Assembly (NCBI RefSeq): GCF_040115645.1
Contig: NC_089542.1
Coordinates: forward strand, 1,860,001-1,924,000
Direction of reading: 5' to 3'
Length of the DNA: 64,000 nucleotides
Origin: Euwallacea fornicatus
Taxonomy: Eukaryota; Arthropoda; Insecta; Coleoptera; Curculionidae
A program made the translations under genes and the position numbers. Position 1 is the stretch's first letter, and every line of letters begins with the position of its first letter. The notes below the pieces were generated by a model. The model had not been told where the DNA came from. It made no database searches and saw only the letters and a program-made list of their open reading frames with translations. Shown here one piece after another: positions 37,037-49,420 of this stretch.

Positions 37037-40000
37037 TCACGAGCACGCCATATCCTGTTTTGATGTTTTCAGAGCTGAAAATAAAGAGTACAGATACCAA
37101 TAGTAGAATTAAGGAAGAAGGGAATTAATGGATTTTCGTCGAGAGAAATTCATGCATGAGAACGGAATAAACAAAATGGACGATGTGATTGACACAAATA
37201 ACGCGAAAAGGAAACTGGAGGAAAAAACAAGATTTTGGGAGAATCATAACGGATAAAAGGAGTATTATAATCGATAAAGGGAAGAGCAGGAAAGGCGAGG
37301 GATGGAACATTATGGAGAGAGAACGGACGACGAAAGTAGCAGCTCAAGTGTAGGCGATGACGGGAAAGTCACTGAACAAACGGGAAGATTCCAGGGAGAG
37401 AATGAACGAGGAGAGGAGCATAATTTATAGGCAAGGCAGAGCAGTGCAGAAACGGAAATAAAGCGCTTACCTTCCCTCTCTCGCCGTCGAAGCTTCTTCC
37501 GCCTGCGCTCTACAGCCGCTAGCTCAGCCTTGACATCTGCATACGTTTTTCGCAGCTCTTGCAGTTTTTGCTGCAGCACCGCAATCCTCTGACTGCTATC
37601 TAGACTGGGATCTGCAAACCAAATATTCTTTACTTTGAGTCCTCCCTTCTCTGCCCATTAACCTACCAAATTCCACGAAGAAATTGTACTTGGACGGTCT
37701 GGGAGACCGCGCAGATCTTTCATACACTGAACTGATGCTTCCAGGAGTGGTCCCTCCGCAACCGCTGCCCGCCACGGAATGCTCACTAGCGTCATCGCTA
37801 TCACTCTCCCGTCTCACCCTGGTTTTCCTTCCCCGCTTGATGGCGGGGACCCCCGATGGTCCATCCTCGGAGTTACGCAGCGACCGCCGCCGTTTTCGAT
37901 ATCCCATCGGGGGTCCGCCGAAGGTATCTGGGGGCTTTCGGGCTGGTGGCAAGTCACCGCCAATCTGCGTGTCTTCCTCGCTGTAAGGAGACACTTTCCT
38001 GTTGCCGAAACCAGGTTCTCCTTCTATAGATTTACTGTCATTTGAGTTGGGTGAAATGTTCCCATTGTCCCTGTAATGTACCATTAAAATTTGTAAAAGC
38101 TGCTGAAAGATTCACATACCCTCGGGGAGATAAATTACTGATGGTGCTCTCAGGAGTAGTGGGAGGAGTATTCTCGATGACGGCCTGAGCATCTACCGCC
38201 CGCTCCACTGGAGGCATCAGTAAAGGCGGCGGATGAAGCTTTTTTGGTGGTTCCAGTAGCATTTTACTGCTCCCAGGTGCACTCGCGAATGGCATTTCAT
38301 GCACTTGTGACGTCGAGGAAGGAGGATCTCCACTTCCTGAAGGTTCCGACGACGGAGCAGGACTCCTAGGAATCTCCTCCTCACACAATAGTAAAGAGTG
38401 CAATGCAGGATCCTCCTCTTTGGGTTCCTCCTTAATGGGTTCACATTCCTCCAGTTTAGCCTCGGTTTTTGCTTCGTCAAGCTCCTTGGGGATCTCCTCA
38501 CATGGTTGAGCAGCAGGAGGAGTCATTTCAACGTCATCTTTCGGTAAGATATTGTCGAAGGTGAAGCTGTGTTGAGGTTCTGCGACTGTCGTTTGTGACT
38601 CGGAGTCGTCAGTTGTGGTGTTGGTTTTCTGTGATTTTTTGTAATTCAAGATTTTTGTTCCGTCATGTTTATGATTATGAAGCAAATTTAATGTTAGTTT
38701 TATAGAATGCACAACATAGAAGAAAATACATAAGAATTACATAGAAAGTTAAAAACAAAGAACTTTCTATGTCATAGATGCCAGAAAATAAAGAGAATGA
38801 ATATAATAATGAGAGAAAACTAATATTGAGTATTGGAAAGGGGGGAAACAGCCTTTTACGTTTACCTGCAACGATGCATTACTGTCCGCTCCTTTACTCT
38901 CTGCTAAGGGTTTATTCGACGAACTGGTTCTCGAGTCCCCATCATCACCCTCGAGCCCGATCACTAAGTTTTCCGAGCCGCTGCTTTCGCTGTCCGATTC
39001 CTCGATGATCGCTTTGCTCTTCACACGCTTCTTACGACGACACTCCGTCACTTCCACCTTCACAGAGGACGTCGAGGCCACCGGCGACAACGACGCCCTC
39101 TGCTCCACTTTCTTCACTTCCTCCTTCACCACTTGTAGCTGTGCAGACGTAGAGGGCTGCGGTTCCGTTGCGCTACTAATACTAATCTCACTCTTGATAC
39201 TAGTGGCGGATGATTGGCTCTTGATAAAATTGAATTTTTGCAAGATAGAGTCAGCGATTCGGGTGCCCGTCTTGACGGTTAGTTCTTTCCCTGTGTCGTC
39301 CAGTTTGGGATTCAGGATGAGAGGTGGTTTGGAGACAATGGATTCTAGAAGGGAACTGTCGGTCTCCTGGAGAGCTGGATCGATCGGTTTTTTAGGTGAT
39401 GGAGGCGCTGGTGGTGGGTCAATAGGAGTAGGTTCAACTTTGCTCGGAGGCGGTGATTCCTCTCGGGAATGATCTTCCACCAGGTCTTCATTTTTAATTT
39501 GAACATTTGGCTCAGGAGGAGCTGTCACGGCTTGCCCTAGGACAGTGATTATTTTGTTGGGAGTTGCAGGTGGAGGAGTGGGGGATTTTTCGGGTTTAAC
39601 AACGGGGAGGTCTGCGCTGTCCTCGTCAGTGGAGGAACTGAGGGCGATTACCCGCTGAATCTGCGCTTGAATGTCTTCGTCGTCGCTATTCGTGGTCGTT
39701 TTGCCCTCGTCAGTTTTGCCGCTGGAAAAATCAGGAGTAACCCGATCGGGCGGCGACTTGGAAAACGCAGTAGAGAAAAGCGTATCTTCTCGAGCAAAGA
39801 TTTGTGTCTGCGACTCGCAGTCGGACAATTCCATGTCCCTGCTGTACTCGTCGGAGGTTTCCGGGAGTTCTTTGAATAGCGCGTCCGAAAACAGACCCTA
39901 AAACAACGTTCGGATTCATTGCAGGTAGTCAGCAACCTACTAAATGAGCAAATAAACATAAAATCTTATCTAATTTGGAGAATTTTGGCAGATAAGAAGC

Positions 40001-43000
40001 CGTCTTATCGGTCGCCGTAACGGCACCCTACAGCTAATAATTAGATGATCATAGACGAGTTAAAACATGCACTGAATGAAAATAGTATAAAACTAACACG
40101 TGCTTGTGTTGGAAGTAAGTATTGCAGGAGTGATTTGTTAAGTCTTATTGACGCTAAATATTACTGAAATATCATTTTAATACTATAGTAAGTTTATCGT
40201 CAAAAAAGATATTATAATACCCAAGTTTTAATGCAATTTTAAAAAAATAATAATATAAGTATATTTGAGACTAATAAAAGGTAAGAATTCTTAAAAAAAA
40301 ACCTACTTACCGTGCCTTTGCTGTCGCCGCCTTTCTCGGGGGAGGTTTTCACCAAATTGAAGTTTGGCGACTCTATGAGTTTATCGAAGGGATCCAGATT
40401 CTGTTCGATATTCAATCCGGTCAGTTCCTCATCCTCTTCCTCCTCCTCCTCAATCAAATCCTCCTCTTCTTCGTCCTCGGAAATATGTCTCCTTTTAGGT
40501 ACCCTAGAATATGTCCTAGGCTCAGGTAGATCCAGCTTGCTCTCGCTTTTGCCAGGAGAGAGAGAGCCGAAGAGTCTTGGCAGTCTCTTCTTCCCGCTTT
40601 TGTCCTCGCCCAACTTGGCCCGTGTTTCGAATTCGAAAGGTTCCGGCTCCTTGAACTCGTAAATGTCTTCGGAGTTAGGCGAAGGAAGAGGTTGGGGAAG
40701 CTTAGCCTCCTCTTCCTCTTCCTCAATTTTTAAAACTTCCACCGTGACTTCCTTTTTCAGTTCTGGAGGTTTTTCTTGGGAATCTTCGGAGGAGGAAGAG
40801 GTTTCTTTGGGTTGAGATAACGCCGGGACTTTTAATGCCTTGGAAAAGCCCTTGAGCTCCGATCGGATTTGGTTTAAGTCAAAATCGCGACCTTTGACCT
40901 CATTGCTATCTTCATCTGAAGCACTTTCTTCAGGAGAAGATTTCTTGTTGCGCCTACTGCGCTTCTCTTTAGACTTTTCAGACTCGTTTTCGTCCTCAGA
41001 TTTAGAGCGCTTCTGAGTAGGTTTAGGCGTCCCGCGTGAAGCACGCTTGCGATATGTTTTTAAGTCCAATTCTTCAGATTTGAGACTGCCGCTACGTGTT
41101 CTAGGTAGTTCCGCTTCGCTCTCAGAGCTCTCGCTTTCTGAAGGATCCGAAGGTCTTCGTCTTTTAGCTTCGAGCTTTGCTGCAAGGCGACTGGAGCGCA
41201 TCACTGGAGTTGCAGGGCTCTTCGCGACACTCCCCGATGAAGTCACACTCGAGGGAGTTGTTGATCTTGGAGTTTTATCTTCTCGACTGCTCGATATTGA
41301 AGAAAGGCGGCTTTTCTTTGTATTCTTTATACTAGAAGAGGTTGAAGGTTTGACGTTGACAGGCGCGGGCACTTTGCAAGACTTCTTAGACTTAACACCA
41401 GAGGTCAGATTCTCCGCTATACGATTAGCCGGGATCCATTCATCATACCGCGTATTCCACCCGGTGTAATGCACCAAATACACAGGACCCGTTTGGTCTC
41501 TATCAATATCCACCACCTTGGCTTCATAAGTCACTTTAGACTCGTTAGTCGGGCCGTAATAGACGATGAGTTTGTCTCCCACGTAGACACTTGGTAGAGC
41601 ATCCAACAAAGTTTTCCCTTTCTTCTCCTCTAGTCCACTTTTCTTTATGATTTTTACTGCTGCAGGCTTAGTAGTTCCCGCAGGAGCTTCTCTCTGCCTC
41701 GTAGTGACTGTCACTTTGTTCATACTAGTTAAAGACTTAGATCGTGTAAACTGCACTTTCTCTTCTTTTCTCCCTATTACGGCAGAAGGTAGAGTTTCAA
41801 GTTTCTCCACCACAACCTTCACTTTGTCTCCTTGCACAGGCTTGAGAAGTTTCTTAGTTGTGGGCTGGTCTTTCGGCGAAAAGGTTTTGGAGACGGACCC
41901 TGGGGCACCTTCGAAACGCTTAGGGCGAATTCCTGAGGTGGAAGGAGTATCCCCAGCGTCACTTGAGGCCTTTTTTGGGGTATTTGGTTCTTTCTCTGGC
42001 TTCTTTTTGGCAGGTTTAGGTTCAAGTTTCTCAATGGGTAAGGGAGTTTTGCGTTCTGAAGATTTATCCGAGGCATCATCGTCTCTTTCCGGACGGGGGC
42101 TACTTACTATAAAAAAGAAGACTTAAATTAAAAAAAGGGGGGAGGGGGAATATATGGGGAATTTTATTGCAATAGCTGTCACATATTTTTATAAACATTT
42201 TTAATATGCGATTTTCATTGCCTCAAGGAGACACAAACTCGACTTACTAGGAGTTCGATTCTTGTCTCGAATGAGGCTCCTTCCCTTGTCCTTCTTGACG
42301 GGTCTTGCTGGATTGCTCATGGTGACGCCCAGCGTCCGAAAGAAACCTTCATAGCTCAGCAAACACTTCTTGTAAACTCCTTTTAGCTGATTGAATGCAT
42401 TTTGATTAACGGGCACGCGCATCCGTCCTGCTACAGATTTCCATTTGGTCTGGTTAGATACGCGATTATACCCGCCCATTTTGTGCACCACGCGGAAGAG
42501 GCGGTGCAGGTCTATGTCTTTGCCGGCGATGGTTGGAGTGTTGTTCAGGGGTGTACCAGAATCGTCCATGTACTTGTAGAGCTGCGCTACAAACCGGTCT
42601 TTCTCCTCGCTCTGCTCTTCGTCGCTTTCATCACTGACATTGTCGTCGCTGTCACTGTCTGCAGAAACATTGAACAACGAGCTTTTTTCCCAGTGCAGTG
42701 GCAACTCATTGGAATCCAGGTACTTCAAAGTCTTCTGCATGGCTTCCAATAATCCTGGACTATCGATCTTTTCGTCTCGCTTAAATTCGCTGACCTCTTT
42801 CTTCGGGACTGTGTAGCTGGAAAAAGGTTTTCAGTTGGAAAATTTCAAATCAGTTCAGTTATGATTAATTAGAAATTACTATCGATCATCCCGGAAAGAT
42901 CTGATCAAAAACTCGTTTTTGGTATTGATCTTTACGGTGGGTTGCGCCGAGGGGATTACAATTAGACCTGGAAACCACTTTTCCCTGCCGCGTTTGTTCT

Positions 43001-44719
43001 CGCCTGTCTCTACGCTGACTACGCGGCCTATGTCTTGGCTGTAGCCCTCAAAGCCGGGCTCATTGTCGTCCTCTAATTCCTCATCGCTGCTTTCACTCCT
43101 GGAATAGCGGTTTCAGACTCACTTATTAATATGGAAAAAAACAAAGACAATTATTGCAAAGGCATCATTATATTCAAAAAATAATTCTAATAGCCAAATG
43201 ACTGGAAATTCTTTTATAACTCTTAAAATTCTAATGATTTTAGTTAAATTTAGAGGAGTAGTAAGACCAGGGTTAATTTCCTTACTGAACATGGGAAAAA
43301 TCTTCAAGGATAGCATTTGTTCTAGTCAAAAATAAAATGGCTCAATTTACTGAAACGATTTACGCCTCATTGAAAAACCTAGAAATTCCTTTTTATCAAT
43401 TTCCTTGTTTGGGTGTAACCCTTCACACATAAGTAGGACTTCTTGGAGCAGTGGAATTGCACAATATTGTGAGTTAAAACTGAGAATAACTTTCACCACA
43501 ATAACACCAATTACTTACCTCAAACCAACCTTTTCACATGATGATTTACTCATCTAAAAATACTGTCATTCCTCAGCAATTGAGATGAGGAATTTTCACA
43601 CATCTTACATGTTCACATTCCATATACATTAGTTCTGTTATTTTTCCTTTTTCTAATGACGTTTTCTCTTTGACCTCTCTAATGATAATGATTTCTCACT
43701 GAAATATTAACAAACGTTTTTATCCAAGCCCTTAGTGAAGGCTGAATGTTATTTTCAGTTAGCTTCAACTGAGAATAGTATGCAAATCACTCCAATAACT
43801 CCTACTTTTGTATAAACCATTATTTCCAATAAAATATGAGGAAGAATAAACAATTTACTGCAAACAGAAGACATATTTAAAAATTTTCTAATAAATTGTT
43901 TGTTTTATGAAAATAGCTTAATCTAAGGGGCTTTAGTGGGGCTAAATTTAGGTACATTACTCTTAAGAAGCAACTCTTTGCATGGATTGTAACAGACTGA
44001 AAAACAACCAAAAAATAATTACTTCAACAACTTATTCTTCCTGCCTTTCCGACCACCCATTACTGGAATTCCGAAATGTTCTGGATGTGTCAATGGTAGC
44101 TGATCTAAGGACTCACTCTCGTTAAAATGTCTCCCACTCTTCAAACAAAGGGCAGTCCTCCGAAGGGTTGTAATGTCCCCATCATCAAAAACTGGTTAGA
44201 ATCATCTTATTGAAATGTTATGAAAAAAAAAAAAATAAAAAACTCACCAACAGTATATTGGCTGCAGTCCTGTATTTTAGTAATGGTGGCTTCGACAAGC
44301 TCCTTATGATCCAGGTGTTTGACGAGCACTTGCTGGCCCACTCGGAGGGTGCCCCTAATCTCATTGTCAGACACAGTGGCGCCACCTAGGCCACTTTGTT
44401 TGAATGTTACTTTGCACTTGACCACTCTGTCCACCTTGCTCACTTTGGCCTCACAAAATGCCCCTTTGTATTTTGCACTGACCGCTGTGCCTACTGATAG
44501 ATAGGGTGGGTCATCCACCTGCTACAAGGGGCAGAAACATATGTAAACACTCTTTGCCAAGTACAAGATTTATGTTGTAGTTTAAGTGTTACAAAACAAT
44601 GAAAGGAAGCTGAAATTTGGGAGGTTATACCAAACACAAGAGGACTTCTAAAGAAGTCCATGTGGCTATGTTAAGTTTTATTCTGTGGGGTTTTTTAGAT
44701 ACATACAAGTACTTACCAT
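37037..44719 (-). CDS. ARID4/RBP1-like chromatin protein (hat-trick homologue)
   Basis: Nuclear scaffold of Sin3-HDAC-type repressor complexes, by family knowledge. Exons, in gene order: 44719-44717, 44518-44248, 44191-44023, 43098-42880, 42816-42248, 42106-40311, 39897-38866, 38628-38120, 38070-37667, 37611-37471 and 37074-37037. This gives 1716 codons in one frame. Domains: N-terminal Tudor/RBB1NT region (residues 1-220, with VGTAVSAKYKGAFCEAKVSKV), ARID (about 295-385, FVAQLYKYMDDSGTPLNN), chromo-barrel (about 584-642, VYLVHYTGWNTRYDEW), long acidic and Ser-rich linkers, and a C-terminal coiled coil (RIAVLQQKLQELRKTY). An LxCxE pocket-protein motif (LLCEE) is at 1433-1437. Exon 1 contributes only the ATG. 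The second acceptor could lie 3 nt upstream and add a Gln. The last exon (ending MACS) is the least certain. Confidence 0.93.
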
Positions 44720-45339
44720 TCTGATTTAACGCGTAAACAAGCCTTTTTCGCACTTCTTAGGCTGATTTAACCCCAATTAGACCCAGAGAAAGCAAATCAA
44801 CTATTCCTTGTCAAGGAAACTTCGGAGGGCTACGGGGTTTCAGCTGAGTTTACGTAAAATTATTGGGGTTTCCGACAAAATTAGAATGACTTTCAATGCG
44901 CTAATTTGTCGACTACGTAGGGTATAGCCCTGGGGGCCCCAAGATCGCGAAAAATGCTGGAAAAACGAGGAAAATCAGGCGGGTGTTTATACATTTCGAC
45001 TGGATTGAAAAATCACACGCGACAATGCCAAATTGCAGCGTGAGGGGAACGTTGTCTTTAAAAATGTATTGATTCATTTCATTTTAAGTGAGATCATATA
45101 TCGAACTCTTTTTAACACATTGGTTATTTCGCTGCGAAAGCACATAGTTGAGTTTATAAATTGTGGTTTTTACGACTACTATGCACGCCATTTTACTGAC
45201 GTGTGTCAAACTTCAAATTTGATACCTCGGCTCATACAAAAACAATTAAGGTTAGAAAATAGGTGAATTTTGTGTCGTTAAAACTGAGCCCCAAAAACTC
45301 TTTCAAAAGCCCCAAAACCTTCCCCCAGGGGCAAAAAAG
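44720..45339. promoter_or_regulatory. shared head-to-head promoter interval, ARID4 / ATF-2-like
   Basis: 620 bp separate the ARID4 start codon (minus) from the ATF-2-like start codon (plus), so both promoters and 5' UTRs must lie here unless upstream non-coding exons exist. The interval has no obvious TATA box and is of moderate GC. A 77-codon plus frame at 45033-45266 is not supported as a gene. Confidence 0.6.
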
Positions 45340-46374
45340 ATGTCCCAAGACCCAGTACCTGCAACTAGCGACATGTCACTATCAATCCATGATTTGGAAT
45401 GGAATAAAAAGAAGCAGGATATGATTATCAATTTGGGGCTGAACAGCCACTCCCAATCAGGTAATTAAATTAAATTTAAAACCATTTGAGGTGTAGTTTA
45501 GCAGATTTGTTCGCTGGTAGATGAGACCCCCACTCCGACAAGGTTCATTCGCAATTGTGAACAAGTGGGCTTGTTCCAGGACCTCCAGAATGTTAACCCA
45601 TTTGATGAAGAATTTAAAAAAGCAATTGAAAGCCCTTTGAGTATGTGTCAATTATCAAAATCTTCTGAAGAGACTACTTTACACACTCCTAAAATTTACT
45701 CCTTGTTCGAAGACACTGGAACTAATTATTGCAGCAGTATATCTCCTCCAACATTTACAGGCATTGATCACACTACAGAGGAAGAGAACCGACTGATTAT
45801 TGACTTAGATGCAGACTATATGGAAATTGAGAGATCTACAGGGAGTTTTCATGAAAAGTTTAGTTTTCGATGTGTGGAGAAACCTACGAAAAATGGTGCT
45901 AAAAAGGAAATTGATCAGGTTGAACGTGTGCGATTGCTGAAGGAGTCAAATAAGGCTTCACAGATTAGGTATCGAAAACGAAAACAGAATGAGTTTGAGA
46001 GATTGAAAGCTGAAAATAAGAAATTGAGGACAGAAAATAGAAAACTTAAAGGGATGGTTTTGTTTTTGAAAGACTGCTGCAAGCAGCCGCAGCATCAGAC
46101 AAACTTAACTGACACTGTAAAAATGTCCTTTGTACCAATCAAAAGTCCACCTATAATTGATACAAAGCTGCTGCCAAACTCTAATGACAATAATGAGTCA
46201 AAACAAATCCCTATAGCACCTCGGGTTCTTCCAACTACCCCTAGTACAGTAATACTACTTTGTGCCCAACCCCAAGCAGTGCAGAATCCAGTGATATTAA
46301 CCAGGGAAATGCAAAATGTGAGAAATTCTGAGTTAAGGAAGAGAATTCTTAAAAAGAGGAAAGAAGATGTCTGA
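45340..46374 (+). CDS. ATF-2-like bZIP transcription factor lacking the zinc finger
   Basis: Exons 45340-45460 and 45521-46374 (60-bp intron, acceptor GCTGGTAG) give 324 residues. DETPTPTRFIRNCEQVGLFQ (residues 41-60) matches the ATF-2/ATF-7 activation region and keeps the TPTPT pair that p38 and JNK phosphorylate in that family. The bZIP has a basic stretch at about 176-200 (ESNKASQIRYRKRK) and a leucine heptad at 202, 209, 216 and 223. In ATF-2 proteins a C2H2 finger precedes the TPTPT segment. Here the matching stretch (MSLSIHDLEWNKKKQDMIIN) has no Cys pair and no His pair, so the finger is lost. An in-frame stop lies upstream of the ATG, so no finger is encoded just before it. It could be a fast-evolving orthologue or a paralogue. 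Confidence 0.85.
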
Positions 46375-46953
46375 ATATATTAATTTGGGCAGAATTTAAT
46401 GTGTTATTAGCTGTAGGAAGGGTAAAGACTGGGATATTAGATTAAGAGATAAATATATACATGTTATTTTTTTATTTAAATATGTTGTTTCAATGCCAGA
46501 GATACCACATAAAACCCAGATTAAGTAGTGGCCTACTAAAGTGTCATCCGACCAAAAGTCTGTACTCTGTGGCATGCCTAAGAGCTATCACAGTTTACGG
46601 ACTATAAACAATCAGCTGGTAGTTTAGCCGAATCAAGATGCGTTATGATGTGCATGAACTTATCTGCCAATTTAGAAATCTATAACTTACGGTAGCAAGT
46701 AGCTTCAGGAAATCGCTCCATAAACCTATATATAAAAATATTTCACAGCTTTTCAATATTATCAACTGCGTCACTAGAACCTACGTCAAAATTGACACAT
46801 TTCTGAAACTCAATATTTCGAAGATGGACAAATTCTATCTTATTAATATCTTTTTGGCAGTTTTAATAAATTATTTCCTTCAGTTTTCCGTCCACGCATT
46901 CTTTTGTAAAGATTCTCCGAATCCCTGTTTCATATTCCCTTGAATCTCCCACC

Positions 46954-47085
46954 ATGGAACGAAAACTCAAAAACCCCGAAACAGAAATCGAGCGCATCAT
47001 CGAGATCTCCGCGCACTCTGTACTTCGCCATCCTAAGGGCACCACCAGAGGGCGCAAAATTCAAGTGCAACAGGGATTTGGGTAA
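46954..47085 (+). CDS. possible 43-residue small ORF or coding exon
   Basis: An ATG in strong context (CACCATGG) opens 43 codons starting MERKLKNPETEIERIIEISA and ending QQGFG before TAA. The peptide is very basic and uses codons like neighbouring exons, and the segment is visibly richer in GC than the AT-rich intergenic DNA around it. The end overlaps a possible donor (GG|GTAATT), so it might be a first exon. I recognise no family. It sits between the convergent ATF-2-like and proteasome genes and could also be part of a 3' UTR. Confidence 0.3.
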   Translation: MERKLKNPETEIERIIEISAHSVLRHPKGTTRGRKIQVQQGFG

Positions 47086-47312
47086 TTTTCATTTTCAAGT
47101 CGTTTGAAGGACCAAAATTGTAAATTCACTTATTTTCCGTTTTAAAAAATTGGTTACATGCCTCTGTGTAAATCAACTTTTACGATTCTCTTGTGCGATA
47201 GTAATAAATCATCATTCAAAGATGTTTGTAATGTTAATACACGCACACTTCATTTTATGTTTAAAATTCATTTCCTTTCCCAAAAAAATGTTAACCCAAA
47301 GTAGAAAATTTT

Positions 47313-47336
47313 TTTATTTTATATTTATTATTTATT
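47313..47336 (-). terminator. clustered polyadenylation signals of the proteasome gene
   Basis: Three TTTATT words at 47313, 47324 and 47331 read as AATAAA on the minus strand, about 30-50 nt past the stop codon. This implies a very short 3' UTR. Confidence 0.6.
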
Positions 47337-47363
47337 AAACACCTTAATCCAAAATTATAAAAC

Positions 47364-48404
47364 CTAAAGCTGATTCTCAATGGCTTCCTTCTCAGCCTGG
47401 TACTTGTAGTGCAAATCATTACAATCATTGTTATCAATATGCACCCATCCAGTCTGCTTCATGTGATAAACCCTGACAATACCCCCTAAAACACATTTTT
47501 GCATTACCTAAAACCTAATTAAAAAAATTATGGTTTACCCACCTGAATAGGCATCTCTGTGTGTGGCATGATAAATGGATCTGCGCCCCAAATCATAAGC
47601 CTCCTCATCAGTTAAATCCCACTTGTACCCAGAGTCCAACACTCCAAAGGCGTAAATACTTCCAGATCCTACACTGAATACTTTACCAGGAGTCCTAGTC
47701 CCCTCTGAGTCAATGTAGTACAATTGAGGCCCACGTTTATCCCACCCAGCAAGCATCATCCCCATACTAAGCCCCATTCCTTTGTAATTGTAGACCATAT
47801 TAGACATGAGCTTTGAGGCAGCTGCCACAGAGATTCTCTCCCGGTTTCTAAGCTCGTACATTCTACATTGCTTGGCAAGGACTCGATCCCAATAGACACA
47901 ATCAGCAGCACCCCCAGCTAGAGTACCCAGCAAGAAGTCATTGATTTCAACAATCTTCTTCATGGTTTGTGATCCGATAAATGCCCCCCCAGTTGCTCGG
48001 GAATCTACAGCAAGGATCACCCCACCCTTGTACATGAATCCAAGCGTGGTGGTCCCGTGATCGAACTGGATGTTTATTTCGCGGCCCGATTCATCTTTGG
48101 TTAGTTGTGCGAGGTTTGTGGGCTGGTGGTAGAGAGATCAATTAGGTAGTGATTATCATATCTTCAAATAGTTTTGGTTGTTATGAAATTTGATTTAAAA
48201 ACTTAAGCTGTTTGATTTTGTCAACGAGGGTTTTTTATATATTACCGGGATCCTAACAGAAGTGCTTACGTTTTCAAAAGGGGGCACCCCAAGTTCAATA
48301 TGACTGGAAAAATTCCCACAAAGTTGCGAAATATCGTCGTCGGTGCGCCGCTCGTTCCTGAAGGCTCCGAAGTCCTCCATTCCACATATTTCCGCCAAAC
48401 TCAT
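47364..48404 (-). CDS. Prosbeta5: proteasome subunit beta type-5
   Basis: Chymotrypsin-like catalytic subunit of the 20S proteasome. Exons 48404-48270, 48122-47543 and 47485-47364 encode 278 residues, a usual length for this subunit. The propeptide (MSLAEICGMEDF...) ends at DHG, followed by the mature TTTLGF N-terminus whose first Thr is the nucleophile. Family hallmarks include LAVDSRATGGAFIGSQTMKK, LGTLAGGAADCVYWDR, KGMGLSMGMMLAGWDKRGP and HATHRDAYSGG. Splice phases are 0 and 1, both with standard sites. The start is supported by the conserved SLAEIC opening. It shares a divergent interval with SDHAF3. Confidence 0.96.
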
Positions 48405-48968
48405 AGCTATTTAACGTTACTTTGCTGCAGAAACACAGAAAATGAGGGATATTTGTTGATCAATGATGAGTTTACACAAAAGTTGAAGATGACAGTAATA
48501 AGTAAGGTTAAGAAGAACTGAAGCTGTGACAACAGCGCTAGATATAATTATACGTCCAGATTATATGATTTAATTTTTAATTTTTTACGGATTAAAATAG
48601 CAATAATTTATTTTCCTTTACGATCTTTGCTTATTTCATTCATGTTACTATAAACAATGTTTATATATTATATGCCAATTGATTATTATTAATAAGAATA
48701 CAAATTATCATTATAAGTAAGGTTAGGTGAATTTATAATGGTCGGTGCTACTTTTTTTACCTCTTCTTAATTGTGCATAGTTCTATCATTCTCCTTTAAG
48801 TGGTAATAAAGAAGGACGGAATTATAGATGACATTGTATTGCATATTAACCGAAACTCGAACTTGAAATTTTTATAAATTTGTCATAAACACTACCGAAT
48901 TTTCTAATTATTCGTCCTTAAATTACTGAAATGTCCACTTAATTCGCCTCCATTTATCCCCCAAAACG
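48405..48968. promoter_or_regulatory. shared head-to-head promoter interval, beta 5 / SDHAF3
   Basis: 564 bp separate two divergent start codons. The middle is very AT-rich (48540-48900), and the beta-5 side is less so. No TATA box or known operator is evident. Both genes are broadly expressed in other insects, which fits a bidirectional promoter. Confidence 0.55.
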
Positions 48969-49368
48969 ATGCCCCATGCCCACAATGTCCGTACCCTCTA
49001 CAAACTGATCCTGAGACTTCACCGAGGCCTACCTGAAGAGCTCCAATTTTTGGGCACTAAATATACTCAGGACGAGTTCAAAAGACACAAAAACTGTGCT
49101 CCTCACGAGGCGGCCGTATTCATGAGGGAGTGGTCTGTAAGTATCACTTTATGCAAGGTCTTAGCAGGACTTCGATGATGACTTTTGATAGAACTATGCT
49201 ATAATGTTGGCGCAGCAGCTGGGTGCCACTAGGGCTACGAATAAGGCAAAATTTGGTCAAAGTTTACCAGTGGAGTTGTTGGATCATTTGCGGGATGAGC
49301 AGATACTACAGCTGTATGAGCTTATGGAGGCTACAAGGGCTCCCAAGGAAAGTACAAAAGAGGAGTAG
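48969..49368 (+). CDS. SDHAF3: succinate dehydrogenase assembly factor 3, mitochondrial
   Basis: LYR-family (ACN9) chaperone that helps mature and protect the iron-sulphur subunit of complex II. Exons 48969-49136 and 49192-49368 (55-bp intron, phase 0) encode 114 residues, close to the family length. Recognisable blocks are VRTLYKLILRLHRGLP (LYR-type helix), LGTKYTQDEFKRHK, NYAIMLAQQLGA, and LLDHLRDEQILQLYELM near the C-terminus. Skipping the intron would give a false stop shortly after the donor. The stop lies 140 bp from the convergent proteinase gene. Confidence 0.93.
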
Positions 49369-49395
49369 AAGGTAACATTTAAATCAAAAGAGGAA

Positions 49396-49420
49396 TTTAT
49401 TTTTTTTTAACCAGTTTATT
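49396..49420 (-). terminator. polyadenylation signals of the proteinase gene
   Basis: TTTATT at 49396-49401 and 49415-49420 reads as AATAAA on the minus strand, about 90-115 nt past the proteinase stop and only about 30-50 bp from the SDHAF3 stop. The two 3' UTRs probably overlap. Confidence 0.5.

Noticed and set aside
38217..42126. Long frames on the plus strand opposite ARID4 (up to 159 codons)
   Set aside because: Shadows of Ser- and Glu-rich coding sequence; they cross its introns and have no start or splice logic of their own.
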